Part shown: positions 17,480 through 26,142 of the stretch, piece by piece | How positions within the stretch are numbered: the first letter of the stretch is position 1 | Layout of the letters: each line of letters starts with the position of its first letter | Origin: Clostridia bacterium | GTDB lineage: Bacteria; Bacillota; Clostridia; Christensenellales; Borkfalkiaceae | Length of the DNA stretch: 64,000 bases | Assembly: GCA_017886575.1 (NCBI GenBank) | Contig: JAGHJP010000017.1 | Location: 1 to 64,000, forward strand | Direction: 5' to 3' | Program-made: the position numbers and the translations under genes | The notes under the pieces: generated by a model | What the model was told of the DNA's origin: nothing | Databases searched by the model: none | The model's input: the letters and a program-made list of their open reading frames with translations, nothing else

Positions 17480-18814
17480 TTACTTCCCTTCCCCGTCCCG
17501 CCCGTCGCCCGCGGGCATGCCCTTCTCCCTGCGGATCTCCTTGACCCGCCTTTCGAACCCGTTGTCCGTCGGGCGGTAATAGACCCTGTCTTTGAGGGAA
17601 TCGGGCAGATACTGCTGGGGGACGTAGCCGCCGTAGTCGTGCGGATATTTATACTTTGCGCTCTGCGCCTTGTCGGCGGCGGAGCCGTAGGAATTGTCTT
17701 TGAGATAGGACGGCACGTTGTCGTCCCGCACGCGGGAGGCGTCCTCTTTGGCGGCGAACATGGCTTTTTTCACCGCGGGGCTCTTGGGCGCTTCGCAGAC
17801 GTAGATGATGGCCTCGGAGAGCGGAATGAGCCCTTCGGGCGCTCCCAGATGCTCGAGGGCGACCATGGCGGAAGTGGCAACGTTGAGGGCGTTCGGGTCG
17901 GCCATGCCCACGTCCTCCGCGGAATGCACGACCAGCCGCCGCGCCACCGACATGGGGTCGCAGCCCCCTTCGATGAGGCGCATGGCATAGTAGAGCGCGG
18001 CGTTTGCATCGCTCCCCCGCAGGCTCTTGCAGAACGCCGAGAGAAAGTCATAGTAATCATCCTCGTTGTAACTGAGCGCCTTGCGCTGGATGGACTGCTC
18101 GGCATCGGCGAGGGTGAGGGTGATGCCGCCGTCCGGACGGGGCGGCGTGGTGAGCACGGCAAGTTCCAGGGCGTTGTACGCCGTCCTGAGATCCCCGCCC
18201 GCCATGCGCGCGATGTGCTTTACCGCCGCGTCCTCGGCCTGCACGTCGTACTTACCCAAACCCTTGTGACGGTTTTTAAGCGCCGACCAAAGCGCCCCCT
18301 CGATCTCCTCCTCGGTCAGCCGCTTGAACTCGAACACGCGGCAGCGGGAGACGATGGCGGGGGTCATGGCGGCGTACGGGTTTTCCGTCGTCGAACCGAT
18401 GAATAGGATGGTGCCCTGCTCGATGGCTGGCAGGAGAGAATCGCTCTGCGTCTTGTTGAAGCGGTGGCATTCGTCCAGCAGAAGATAGGTCTTTTTGCCG
18501 TACAGCCGCAAATTCTCCCGCGCGGCGTCGACCGCCTTTTTGACGTCCGCCACGCCGCTGTTGACGGCGTTCAGGCGAACGAATTCCCCGCCCGTCGACA
18601 GGGCGATGACGTTGGCGAGGGTGGTCTTGCCGCAGCCCGGCGGGCCCCAGAAGATGCAGCTGCCCAACCGATCCAGTTTGATGGCGCGGCGCAACAGGGA
18701 ATTTTCGCCCACGATGTGCTTTTGCCCGATGAAGTCGTCCAGTGTGTTGGCGCGCATGCGCTCGGCGAGCGGCTTCGCCTTCTCCGCATGGTCGGTGAAA
18801 TCGAAAAGATCCAT
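17480..18814 (-). CDS. rarA: Replication-associated recombination protein A (AAA+ ATPase)
   Basis: Clamp-loader-like AAA+ ATPase (RarA/MgsA) acting at stalled replication forks. Start set at 18814 (GGAG 6 nt upstream), giving 444 residues. Walker A GPPGCGKT is at 57-64 and Walker B LLLDECH near 108. Sensor 1 (GSTTEN) and the MgsA C-terminal tetramerisation part (DYYDFLSAFCKSLRGSD, DVGMADPNAL) follow. The last codons (EKGMPAGDGRDGEGK) lie inside a copy of the GCGGGCATGCCC repeat at 17511-17522, so the C-terminus may have been extended by the repeat. Confidence 0.93.
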   Translation of the reverse strand: MDLFDFTDHAEKAKPLAERMRANTLDDFIGQKHIVGENSLLRRAIKLDRLGSCIFWGPPGCGKTTLANVIALSTGGEFVRLNAVNSGVADVKKAVDAARENLRLYGKKTYLLLDECHRFNKTQSDSLLPAIEQGTILFIGSTTENPYAAMTPAIVSRCRVFEFKRLTEEEIEGALWSALKNRHKGLGKYDVQAEDAAVKHIARMAGGDLRTAYNALELAVLTTPPRPDGGITLTLADAEQSIQRKALSYNEDDYYDFLSAFCKSLRGSDANAALYYAMRLIEGGCDPMSVARRLVVHSAEDVGMADPNALNVATSAMVALEHLGAPEGLIPLSEAIIYVCEAPKSPAVKKAMFAAKEDASRVRDDNVPSYLKDNSYGSAADKAQSAKYKYPHDYGGYVPQQYLPDSLKDRVYYRPTDNGFERRVKEIRREKGMPAGDGRDGEGK

Positions 18815-18884
18815 GGTTTTCTCCGTGCCCCCCGCTTGCCCGTATGCGGGCATAAACGGCGGGCGTCAAAAATAAAATAGTGGT

Positions 18885-19856
18885 ATGAATACCGGGATTT
18901 TGCGTAAAATTTCCCGCGCGGCGCTCTTTTTGTTCCTCTTTCTGATCCTGCTCTTCTTTTCCTGCTTTCCCGCGCGTTACATGGGAGCATGCCTGGACGG
19001 AGTGTCCCTTTGGGCGACCTGCGTGCTGCCCTCCACGCTGCCCTTTTTGTTCCTGACGGGGCTGTTTACCCGCTTCGGCTACGTCGGCCGCCTGTCCAAA
19101 ACTTTCTCCCCCGCCACGGCGGCGCTCTTCCGCCTGCCCGGCGTGAGCGGCTACTGTCTGCTGATGAGCTTTCTTTCGGGCTACCCCGTGGGCGCAAAGA
19201 CGCTGTGCGACCTGAAAGAGATCGGCGCGGTGTCCCCCTCCGAAGCCACGAAAATGAGCGTCCTCTGCTCGTCGTCCGGCCCCCTCTTCATCCTCGGGAG
19301 CGTGGGCACGGGCATGTTCGCCGACGGGAAGATCGGCCTCATCCTTCTCGCGGCGCACTTTGCCGCCGTTCTCCTCGGCGGCGCCGCGTTCCGCTTCTAT
19401 CAGACCGTGCCCGCGAAGGGGTATCTGCCCGCCCTGCAACGGGCGGACAACGTGCTCTATGACTGCATGTATTCCTCGGTGCTGTCCGTGCTGTGCGTGG
19501 GCGGATTCATCGCCGTCTTTTACACGCTGTCCGTCATGCTTTCCGACGGACATATCCTTGCCCCCCTCGCGGCGGGGCTGACCCTTTTGGGCGTTCCGGC
19601 GGAAACGGCGCAGGGCTTCGTGCAGGGACTCGTCGAAATGACGGGCGGCTGCCGCGCGCTCGCCGCCGACCCCGCGCCCCTGAACGTAGCGGGCTGCGCC
19701 TTTCTCATCACCTTCGGCGGCGCGTCCGTCCTCTTCCAGCAGGCGGTATACCTCAAAAAAGCGGGCGTCAAGATGCGCCTCTTCCTGCCGGCAAAGCTTT
19801 TGCAGTCCTGCCTTGCCGCCGTGCTCGCTTTCGCCCTTTCCCTGGCATTTCTCTGA
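18885..19856 (+). CDS. ylbJ: YlbJ-like integral membrane protein (nucleoside-recognition fold, sporulation-associated)
   Basis: A 323-residue protein with about eight hydrophobic segments, starting at residue 9. The pieces CVLPSTLPFLFLTGLFTRFG, LMSFLSGYPVGAKTL and SSSGPLFILGSVGTGMF are the conserved core of YlbJ/SpoVM-type 'nucleoside recognition' membrane proteins required for spore cortex formation in Bacillus. It is shorter than YlbJ (about 400) because the C-terminal part is reduced. Divergent from rarA. There is no ribosome binding site before the ATG, but TAAAAT sits 6 nt upstream, so the transcript may be almost leaderless. Confidence 0.7.
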   Translation: MNTGILRKISRAALFLFLFLILLFFSCFPARYMGACLDGVSLWATCVLPSTLPFLFLTGLFTRFGYVGRLSKTFSPATAALFRLPGVSGYCLLMSFLSGYPVGAKTLCDLKEIGAVSPSEATKMSVLCSSSGPLFILGSVGTGMFADGKIGLILLAAHFAAVLLGGAAFRFYQTVPAKGYLPALQRADNVLYDCMYSSVLSVLCVGGFIAVFYTLSVMLSDGHILAPLAAGLTLLGVPAETAQGFVQGLVEMTGGCRALAADPAPLNVAGCAFLITFGGASVLFQQAVYLKKAGVKMRLFLPAKLLQSCLAAVLAFALSLAFL

Positions 19857-19914
19857 AAGACAAAGGTACCATGCCCAAGAATAAGGGAAAAGACCGTCCG
19901 GGCGTCATACGGCG

Positions 19915-19947
19915 ACCGCCGCCCGTTTTTTGCGGGCGGCGGTTTTT
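19915..19947 (+). terminator. Intrinsic terminator of the ylbJ-like gene
   Basis: Ten-bp GC stem (CCGCCGCCCG / CGGGCGGCGG) with a T-rich loop, followed by TTTTT on the plus strand, between the ylbJ-like gene and the convergent pheA. Confidence 0.85.
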
Positions 19948-20756
19948 CAATAACAGCCCAACAGTTTGAAATCCTGACAGATGCGGCGCATGTCGGCGAG
20001 CGCGCGCTCCATTTCGGCGGAGAGGTAGTTCCCCTCCACTTCGATGAAAAAGCGGTATTCGCCGGGGGTGTCCTTGATGGGACGGCTTTCGATCTTGGTC
20101 ATGTTCAGCCCGTAACTGTTGATGACGCCCAGAAGGCGGTACAGGCTGCCGGGGCGGTGCAGGAGTTTTGCCATGAAGTAGACGTACGTGCTGGGACGGT
20201 CCAGCCATTTTTCGCCCTTCTTTACCAATTCAAAATAGGTGAAGTTCTTCTTTTCGTCGGCGATGTTCCCGGGATAGGCCTCCAGCCCGCGCTCTTCGAG
20301 CCCCGCGCAAAGGTGCGCGCCGACGATGGCGGCGTCGCCCGGCGCCTTGACGCGTGAAAGCCCCTCCGCCGTGGATTCCACGGGCATGGGTCGGACGTGC
20401 GGCAGTTTTTCGCTTAAAAACACCGAACACTGCCCGAGCGCCTGGGGGTGGGAATAGACCTTCGCGATATCGGCGAGAGACTCGCCCTTACGGTACACCA
20501 GGCGGTGTTCGATGGGCAGTATGTATTCCCTGACCGCGAACAGGTCGCGCTCGTCGGCGAGCAGGTCCATGTTTTGCAGCACGCCGCCCTGGATGGTGTT
20601 TTCGATGGGCAGGGCGATCTCGTCCACCGCCCCCGTTCTGAGGGCGGCGACGACGGCGGGAAAGTTGCGGAAGAGCACGACTTCGGCGTCGGGCGAAAGC
20701 TTTTTCGCCGCCACTTCCGAATAACTGCCCGCGGGGCCGAGACATCCGATCTTCAT
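19947..20756 (-). CDS. pheA: Prephenate dehydratase
   Basis: Converts prephenate to phenylpyruvate in phenylalanine synthesis. The 269 residues have the two-lobed catalytic domain (GCLGPAGSYSE, LPIENTIQGGV, SHPQALGQC with the catalytic Thr-containing STAEGL further on) and a C-terminal ACT domain with the phenylalanine-binding ESRP motif near 225. It therefore should be feedback-inhibited by phenylalanine. There is no chorismate mutase domain. It lies 34 bp downstream of the DAHP synthase gene on the same strand. Confidence 0.95.
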   Translation of the reverse strand: MKIGCLGPAGSYSEVAAKKLSPDAEVVLFRNFPAVVAALRTGAVDEIALPIENTIQGGVLQNMDLLADERDLFAVREYILPIEHRLVYRKGESLADIAKVYSHPQALGQCSVFLSEKLPHVRPMPVESTAEGLSRVKAPGDAAIVGAHLCAGLEERGLEAYPGNIADEKKNFTYFELVKKGEKWLDRPSTYVYFMAKLLHRPGSLYRLLGVINSYGLNMTKIESRPIKDTPGEYRFFIEVEGNYLSAEMERALADMRRICQDFKLLGCY

Positions 20757-20790
20757 TTCTTTTTCCTCCTTTTTTACAGCGGGAACGCCG

Positions 20791-21819
20791 TCAGACTTTT
20801 TCGGCGATGTGATAGATCAGCCGTTCGGTGTCCTCCCAACCGAGGCACGGGTCGGTGATGGACTGGCCGAACACCTCGTCGCGCGGCTGGTTGCCCTCAA
20901 CCAGGAAACTCTCGATCATGAACCCCTTGACGATCTTTTTGAATGTCGGGTCGTATTTGCGGTTCTGCAGCACCTCCTCGACGATGCGGATCTGCTGGCG
21001 GAACTGCTTGCCCGAATTGGAATGGTTGGTGTCGATGACGATGGCGGGGTTTTGCAGGATGTCCTTGCTCTGTTCATAGTGCCGCGCCACGTCCATGACC
21101 GTTTCGTAATGGAAATTGGGGATATCGTTGCCGTAGGAATCGACCATGCCGCGGAGCACCGCGTGGGTGTAGGGATTGCCCTGCGTCTGGACCTGATAGT
21201 GGTTGTACTTAAATACCTGCTTGCTCTGCGCGGCGAAAACAGAGTTCATGAGCACGGGCACGCTGCCGCTCATGGGGTTCTTCATGCCCACCGCCACGTC
21301 CATGCCGCTGGACACCAGGCGATGCATCTGGTTTTCGCACGAGCGCGCGCCGATGGCGACATAGGTGAGCAGGTCGTCGACGTACGGATAATTTTCGGGA
21401 TAGAGCATCTCGTCGGCGGCGGACAGCCCGGAGATCTCCATGGCGTCGATGTGCAGGCGGCGGATGGTTTCGATCCCCCGCGCGATGTCCTCCTTGCTGT
21501 TGGGGTCGGGCTGGGAAAACATGCCCTTGTAGCCCACCCCCCGCGTGCGCGGCTTGTTGGTATAGATGCGCGGCACGATGACGATCTTGTCCTTCACCTC
21601 TTCGTTGACCTTGCCGAGGCGGCGGATGTATTCGAGCACGGGCGCGCTTTCGTGCGCCGAGCAGGGACCGACGATGAGCAGGAATTTGTTCTGCCTGCCC
21701 GCCAGCACGTCCTTGACCAGTTCGTCGCGCTCTCTTTTGAGCGCGGTCAAAGACGGGCTCAGCGCGTTTTTCTCCTTCATCTCCTCGGGAGAAGGGATCT
21801 TCACTTGTTTTTCAAACAT
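20791..21819 (-). CDS. aroF: 3-deoxy-7-phosphoheptulonate synthase (class I, AroFGH type)
   Basis: First step of the shikimate pathway: condensation of erythrose 4-phosphate and PEP. The 342 residues have the class I AroG/AroF architecture with an N-terminal regulatory arm, LLIVGPCSAHE, PRIYTNKPRTRGVGYKG, GARSCENQMHR, MKNPMSGS, IDTNHSNSGK and the C-terminal EGNQPR and SITDPCLGWEDTE. Which amino acid inhibits it cannot be read with confidence. It is coupled to coaD by an 8-nt overlap, and pheA follows downstream. Confidence 0.95.
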   Translation of the reverse strand: MFEKQVKIPSPEEMKEKNALSPSLTALKRERDELVKDVLAGRQNKFLLIVGPCSAHESAPVLEYIRRLGKVNEEVKDKIVIVPRIYTNKPRTRGVGYKGMFSQPDPNSKEDIARGIETIRRLHIDAMEISGLSAADEMLYPENYPYVDDLLTYVAIGARSCENQMHRLVSSGMDVAVGMKNPMSGSVPVLMNSVFAAQSKQVFKYNHYQVQTQGNPYTHAVLRGMVDSYGNDIPNFHYETVMDVARHYEQSKDILQNPAIVIDTNHSNSGKQFRQQIRIVEEVLQNRKYDPTFKKIVKGFMIESFLVEGNQPRDEVFGQSITDPCLGWEDTERLIYHIAEKV

Positions 21820-22312
21820 TCTTCATGTCTCCTCTTCGGCGCATGACGCGCCCGATGTATTCCGCGACGGGCTTCCCCACGCATTCCTCCACGGGTTTTT
21901 GAAAATGGATGCAGCTCTTTGCCAGCGTGGAACTGATATGTATGTGCTCCTGCGCGGCGGGGAAATAGACGGTGACGATGTCGCCGTACAGCCTGCGGTT
22001 GGCGTAATAATTGGCGTTCTCGTATTCGAGATCGACGGTGTTGCGGATGCCCCGCACATAGAACGGCGTGTTCTCCGCCCGCAGCAGGTCGACCGCCGCG
22101 CCCTGCCACGCGGTGATGCGGACGTTCGGGATGTCCGCGCATAAAATTTGCAGCATCTCCCGCCGCTCTTCCTCCGTGAAGAAGGGCTGCTTGGCGGGAT
22201 TGACCAAGAGGGCGACGACGACTTCGTCGAACACCGCCGCCGCACGGCGGACGGTGTCGTAATGCCCCAGCGTCGGCGGGTCGAACGTGCCCGCAAAGAC
22301 ACACTTTTTCAT
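21812..22312 (-). CDS. coaD: Phosphopantetheine adenylyltransferase
   Basis: Transfers AMP to 4'-phosphopantetheine, the fourth step of coenzyme A synthesis. The 166 residues start KKCVFAGTFDPPTLGH, with the T/HxGH nucleotidyltransferase site at 14-17. YVRGIRNTVDLEYENANYYANRRL and the C-terminal ISSTLAKSCI follow, all in family order. In Bacillota coaD normally follows rsmD, as here (28-bp gap). Confidence 0.96.
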   Translation of the reverse strand: MKKCVFAGTFDPPTLGHYDTVRRAAAVFDEVVVALLVNPAKQPFFTEEERREMLQILCADIPNVRITAWQGAAVDLLRAENTPFYVRGIRNTVDLEYENANYYANRRLYGDIVTVYFPAAQEHIHISSTLAKSCIHFQKPVEECVGKPVAEYIGRVMRRRGDMKNV

Positions 22313-22340
22313 GATGGCTCTCTCCTTTCTATCTGTCCGT

Positions 22341-22901
22341 TCAACGTTCTTCCGCCTCTTCCCGACGGGAAAAGAAGGAGAGATACGTCTTGCCGTACTT
22401 CCGCTCGTCCGTCAGGGCGAGGGCTTCGGTGAGCCCCTCTTCCCGGAAGGGCCTGTCCCGCTCGTAGACGATGACGCCGTCCCTTGCGAGCAGCCCCCGC
22501 GCGGCGACGGCGTTCATGGCGCTCACGCCGCAGTCCATGCGGTAGGGCGGGTCGATGAACACGACGTCGAACGTCCCCCGGACAGTGCTCAGACATTGCG
22601 CGTAGTCGAGGCGGTACACCTTTGCCTGCGCCTGCACGCCGAGCAGGGCAACGTTCTTGCGCAGGACGGCGAGGCTGGCTTCGGAAATGTCGTTGAACAC
22701 CGCCTCGCGCGCGCCGCGGGAGAGGCTTTCCAGCCCCAGCGCGCCGCTGCCGCAAAAGAGGTCCAGAACGCGCGCCCCGTACAGCCGCGGCGAAAGAATG
22801 TTGAAGAGCGATTCTTTGACCCTGTCCGCCGTGGGACGGATGTCCTCGCCCTTGAACGAAGATAAAACGCGGCTTCTGAATTGTCCGCCGATGATGCGCA
22901 A
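22341..22901 (-). CDS. rsmD: 16S rRNA (guanine(966)-N2)-methyltransferase
   Basis: SAM-dependent methylation of G966 of 16S rRNA. The 186 residues have the start MRIIGGQFRSR, the RPTADRVKESLFNIL stretch, the SAM-binding motif VLDLFCGSGALGLE (45-58) and the catalytic DPPY at 117-120. The gene is paired with coaD, the standard neighbour. Confidence 0.95.
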   Translation of the reverse strand: MRIIGGQFRSRVLSSFKGEDIRPTADRVKESLFNILSPRLYGARVLDLFCGSGALGLESLSRGAREAVFNDISEASLAVLRKNVALLGVQAQAKVYRLDYAQCLSTVRGTFDVVFIDPPYRMDCGVSAMNAVAARGLLARDGVIVYERDRPFREEGLTEALALTDERKYGKTYLSFFSRREEAEER

Positions 22902-22931
22902 CGTCCCTTCCTCCTCTTGTTTTTTTATTTT

Positions 22932-23543
22932 TTATCCGCCCGACGGTTTTTTATCCGCCCGCGGGGCGGCGTTCCGTCCTTCCGTCTGTTTTTTGACACG
23001 GATGACCCGCTTGTCCGTCACGATGACGTCGAGGGGCACGTCGCACGGGGCAACGGGCACTTCGGGCAACACCTGAAAGTCGTAACAATACCCCGCTTTC
23101 AAGACGTCCGACGCAGACATGCCCGAGAGGAAACGGTCGTAATAGCCGCCGCCGTAGCCCAGCCTGCCGCCCCGCTCGTCTGCCGCCAGAAGGGGCAGGA
23201 CGACCACTTCCGGCTTGCCCTGAAAGGGCGCTCCGGGCGGTTCAGGGATGCCGAAGGCACCCGCATGCAGGGGCGCGTCCGCCCGATAGGGCACCGCCGA
23301 CATTTCCTTCCCCTCCACGCGGGGGAGAAGCACCGTTTTGCCCGCGCGCAATAACCCTTCGATCGCGGGCATGGTATCCGCCTCCGTACCGAAGGCGTGA
23401 TAGACGAAAAAGATATTTTTCTCCGCCGTTTCGGGCAGGGAAAGAAAGTTTTCGGCAACGGCGCCGTCGTTCCCCCGCCGCGCGGCGCGCAGTTTTTTCA
23501 TCTCGCGCCGCAAAAGTTTTTTCTCTTCTTCAAGATTCGACAT
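22932..23543 (-). CDS. 5-formyltetrahydrofolate cyclo-ligase
   Basis: ATP-dependent conversion of 5-formyl-THF to 5,10-methenyl-THF. Start at 23543 gives MSNLEEEKKLLRREMKKLR and 203 residues. Conserved features are FVYHAFGTEADT, KTVLLPRV and the ATP/magnesium loop GGRLGYGGGYYDRFL near 145-160. It overlaps the end of alr by 14 nt. The C-terminus carries a charged tail (RADKKPSGG) that looks unconserved. Confidence 0.92.
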   Translation of the reverse strand: MSNLEEEKKLLRREMKKLRAARRGNDGAVAENFLSLPETAEKNIFFVYHAFGTEADTMPAIEGLLRAGKTVLLPRVEGKEMSAVPYRADAPLHAGAFGIPEPPGAPFQGKPEVVVLPLLAADERGGRLGYGGGYYDRFLSGMSASDVLKAGYCYDFQVLPEVPVAPCDVPLDVIVTDKRVIRVKKQTEGRNAAPRADKKPSGG

Positions 23544-24570
23544 ATACCCGCACCGCCCGCTTCGCCGCCGCACAGAGCACCTCGTAAGAGATGGTGCCCG
23601 CCTCTTTTGCGACCTCTTCCGCCGAGAGGAACACCGTCCGCCTTGCCGCGAACTTTGCCCGCCCCTCACGGATGCAGCCGTCCATACAAAGTTTTCCGAC
23701 GGCTTTCAGCCGCCCGCCGCCGCCCGCGCGGAGAAACCCGTCGGCATAGCCCAGGCGGCAGGCGGTCAGATCGCCGTATTCCCGCGCCGCCCTTTCATAC
23801 CCCACGCCCCCGCCCGCAAAGCGGCGACTCTGCAAAACGTGGGTATACAGCCGCATGGCGGGGCGGAGCCCGAGAGATCGCGGCGCGCCGAACCCACCGG
23901 GAAGATAGCCGTATATGCCGATGCCGGGGCGCACGCCGTCAAAGCGGTACGCCTCTCCCCGCAGAATGCCGCCTGTCGCGCTCAGATGGCGGACGACGGG
24001 ACCGAACCTGTCCTGCGCCAGAGCGGCGGCGGCTTCGAACCGGGCGCGCTGCCCTTCGGCGGCCGCCGCGTCGGCGGGAGCATAGAGGTGGGAATATACC
24101 CCCTGGACCCGCACGCTCTGCCGCTTGGCAATTGCCGCAAACAGACGGGCAAGGGGCGCGCCGCTCAGTCCCAGGCGGTTCATGCCCGTATTGATCTTGA
24201 CATGCACGGGGGCGATTTGCCCGCACTTCTCCGCCCCGTCCGCAAGGACGCGCAGGGAAGAGAAAGAACAGACGGTGAGCGTGAGCCCGTGCGCCAGGGC
24301 GAGAAACACGTCGTCCTCCGCCAAGGGCGGCGTGAGGACCAAAATCGGTTTCCGTATCCCCGCGATGCGGAGGGCGATTCCCTCTTTGACCGAAGTGACC
24401 GCGAACCCGTCGGCGTACCCTTCCAGGCTCTCCGCCACGCGTTCCGCGCCGTGCCCGTAGGCGTCCGCCTTGACCACGGCGCAAACCTTTGCGCCGCCGG
24501 CAAGGCGGCTGAAGACCGAAAAATTGTGAACGATGTTTTTCAACGAAATGACGGCGATGTTTTCCTGCAT
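23530..24570 (-). CDS. alr: Alanine racemase
   Basis: PLP enzyme making D-alanine for peptidoglycan. The 346 residues start with a TIM barrel containing AVVKADAYGHG, in which Lys34 binds PLP. The substrate-binding MNRLGLSG and the C-terminal beta domain with the second catalytic Tyr (GGVGYERA, about 250) are visible. It is slightly shorter than the usual 360-390. Alternatives such as a lysine/serine racemase cannot be excluded from sequence alone, but the family core is intact. Confidence 0.92.
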   Translation of the reverse strand: MQENIAVISLKNIVHNFSVFSRLAGGAKVCAVVKADAYGHGAERVAESLEGYADGFAVTSVKEGIALRIAGIRKPILVLTPPLAEDDVFLALAHGLTLTVCSFSSLRVLADGAEKCGQIAPVHVKINTGMNRLGLSGAPLARLFAAIAKRQSVRVQGVYSHLYAPADAAAAEGQRARFEAAAALAQDRFGPVVRHLSATGGILRGEAYRFDGVRPGIGIYGYLPGGFGAPRSLGLRPAMRLYTHVLQSRRFAGGGVGYERAAREYGDLTACRLGYADGFLRAGGGGRLKAVGKLCMDGCIREGRAKFAARRTVFLSAEEVAKEAGTISYEVLCAAAKRAVRVYVES

Positions 24571-24625
24571 ACTGCAATATATGCGGAAAAACCCGTTTAT
24601 AAACCACTTCCCGCCGTTCCGCCCG

Positions 24626-25333
24626 TCACTCCTTATAGATAAGCCTGTGGCAGTTTTCGCACTCGATGACGCCCTTCTCGTTGAGCTTGCTGATCGCGGC
24701 GCGGGGCAAGTCCATGCTGCAAAAGCCGCAGCGGTCCCCCTTCAGCGGGACCAGCACGGGCCAGAGCCCCTCTTTGCGCCTGCCCTTGTAGCGTTCGAGC
24801 ACGTCGGCGGGAATGTCCTTCTCCATCGCCGCGAGCTGGGCGCGGACGGACCCGATCTCCGCCTCTTTGCCCTTCGCCACGGCGGCGTATTTCTCCTTAT
24901 ACTCCTTGAACTGCTTCTGCATGGCGATGGTCTTTTGCTTTAACGCCTTGTAATCCTTGGTGACCGCGTCCATGCGCTCCTTGACGGAAGCAAGGTCCCT
25001 TTTGAGCGAACGGAGTGTGTCCGCCAGCCCCTGGGCGTTCTTTTTGAGGTAGGCGAGTTCCCCTTCGTTCTCCTCCAATTCGGAAAAGTCTATCTCGGAA
25101 AACTCTTTGAGTTCGGCGGCGACTTCGTTGTACTGCGCCTCCAGGCGGGAGAGTTCGCCCGACAGGGCGACCGCCTTGTTTTCATAACCGTCCAGCGTGG
25201 TCTGCGCATTCTTCAAAAATTTGCGCGCCTGCGCGTACTTCTTTTTTTCTTCGGTGGCGGCAAGTTCCTTTTCGATGGTCAGAAGGTTCTTGTCGATCGC
25301 CTGATAGCCGATGAGGGTCTGTAAATTTGACAT
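24626..25333 (-). CDS. Coiled-coil protein with C-terminal C4 zinc ribbon (DUF164/CdsZ-like)
   Basis: A 235-residue protein. About residues 15-165 are strongly heptad-like (Glu/Lys/Ala rich), and the C-terminus carries a zinc ribbon with CGFC near 197 and CENC near 225. This is the DUF164 arrangement, proposed to bind nucleic acids or act as a chaperone-like factor; its function is not established. It is the last gene of the dgt-dnaG-rpoD-trmK-nif3 run, the usual place in Clostridia. Confidence 0.85.
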   Translation of the reverse strand: MSNLQTLIGYQAIDKNLLTIEKELAATEEKKKYAQARKFLKNAQTTLDGYENKAVALSGELSRLEAQYNEVAAELKEFSEIDFSELEENEGELAYLKKNAQGLADTLRSLKRDLASVKERMDAVTKDYKALKQKTIAMQKQFKEYKEKYAAVAKGKEAEIGSVRAQLAAMEKDIPADVLERYKGRRKEGLWPVLVPLKGDRCGFCSMDLPRAAISKLNEKGVIECENCHRLIYKE

Positions 25334-25356
25334 GTCTTTCTCCTTGTCCTTGTCGT

Positions 25357-26142
25357 TCAGAGCAGGCGTTCGTCGGAAAAATAACTGCTTTCCGCGCCCA
25401 GCCGCTCCCTTACATTTTCATATATTTTCCGGAAACCGTAGTTTTCGCTCGCGTAATGGGTAAACTGTATGACGCTCATGCCGTATTCGAGCGCCATGAC
25501 GATGACGTGATGTTTGATGTCTGCGGAGAGGATACAGTCCGCGTCCGCCGCGGCGGCGCGCCGCACGTCCCCTTCCGATCCGCCCGCGCCGCAGAAACTC
25601 GCCGCACGGCGGACGGTATTTTCCCCGCCGAAACACCACACCCTGCGGGCGCCGAGCGCCTTTGCCGCCCTGCGGGAAACCTCTTCCGCCGAAGCGGGCG
25701 CCAGATCGTACACCCTACCGTAGCCGCAGCCGGGCGACGAAAGGGGTTCCAGGATCTCCCCGTCCCTGCCGCCGGCGGCGCGCATGAGCCATTCGTCGAT
25801 GCCGCCCGCCGCGCAGTCGAAATTGAGGTGCATGGAAATGACGGAGATGCCGCCGCGGATCGCCCGCTGCAAATTTTTCCCCTGCGGGTCGGTGCAGAGG
25901 ATATTGCCGATCTTCGCATAGACGGCGGGATGGTGGGTGACGACGACGTTCGCCCCCGCCCGTTCGGCGGCGTCGAGCGCGGCGGCGGAGAGATCGAGCG
26001 CGAAGAGCACGCCCCGCACGGGCGCGCCGCAGTCGACGAGAATGCCGCTGTTGTCGTAGCCGTCGTATTTTTTGCAGTACTCGTCGCTCAGGCTCTTGGG
26101 AGAAAACGCCTCCAGCGCGGCGTAGAGTTCAGTCAATTTCAC
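25357..26142 (-). CDS. Nif3-like dinuclear metal centre protein
   Basis: A 261-residue Nif3/YqfO-family protein, a toroidal hexamer with a two-metal site; some members have been proposed as GTP cyclohydrolase-like or metallochaperones. Visible family features are the start MKLTELYAALEAFSP, ALDLSAAALDAAERAGANVVVTHHPAVY with the two metal His, the TDPQGKNLQRAI stretch and the C-terminal DIKHHVIVMALEYGMSVIQFTHYASE. It overlaps trmK by 14 nt, the common trmK-nif3 coupling. Confidence 0.9.
   Translation of the reverse strand: MKLTELYAALEAFSPKSLSDEYCKKYDGYDNSGILVDCGAPVRGVLFALDLSAAALDAAERAGANVVVTHHPAVYAKIGNILCTDPQGKNLQRAIRGGISVISMHLNFDCAAGGIDEWLMRAAGGRDGEILEPLSSPGCGYGRVYDLAPASAEEVSRRAAKALGARRVWCFGGENTVRRAASFCGAGGSEGDVRRAAAADADCILSADIKHHVIVMALEYGMSVIQFTHYASENYGFRKIYENVRERLGAESSYFSDERLL

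Noticed and set aside
24020..24050. tRNA-like GGTTCGAA stretch
   Set aside because: It is inside the intact alr coding sequence, and no acceptor or anticodon arms surround it.
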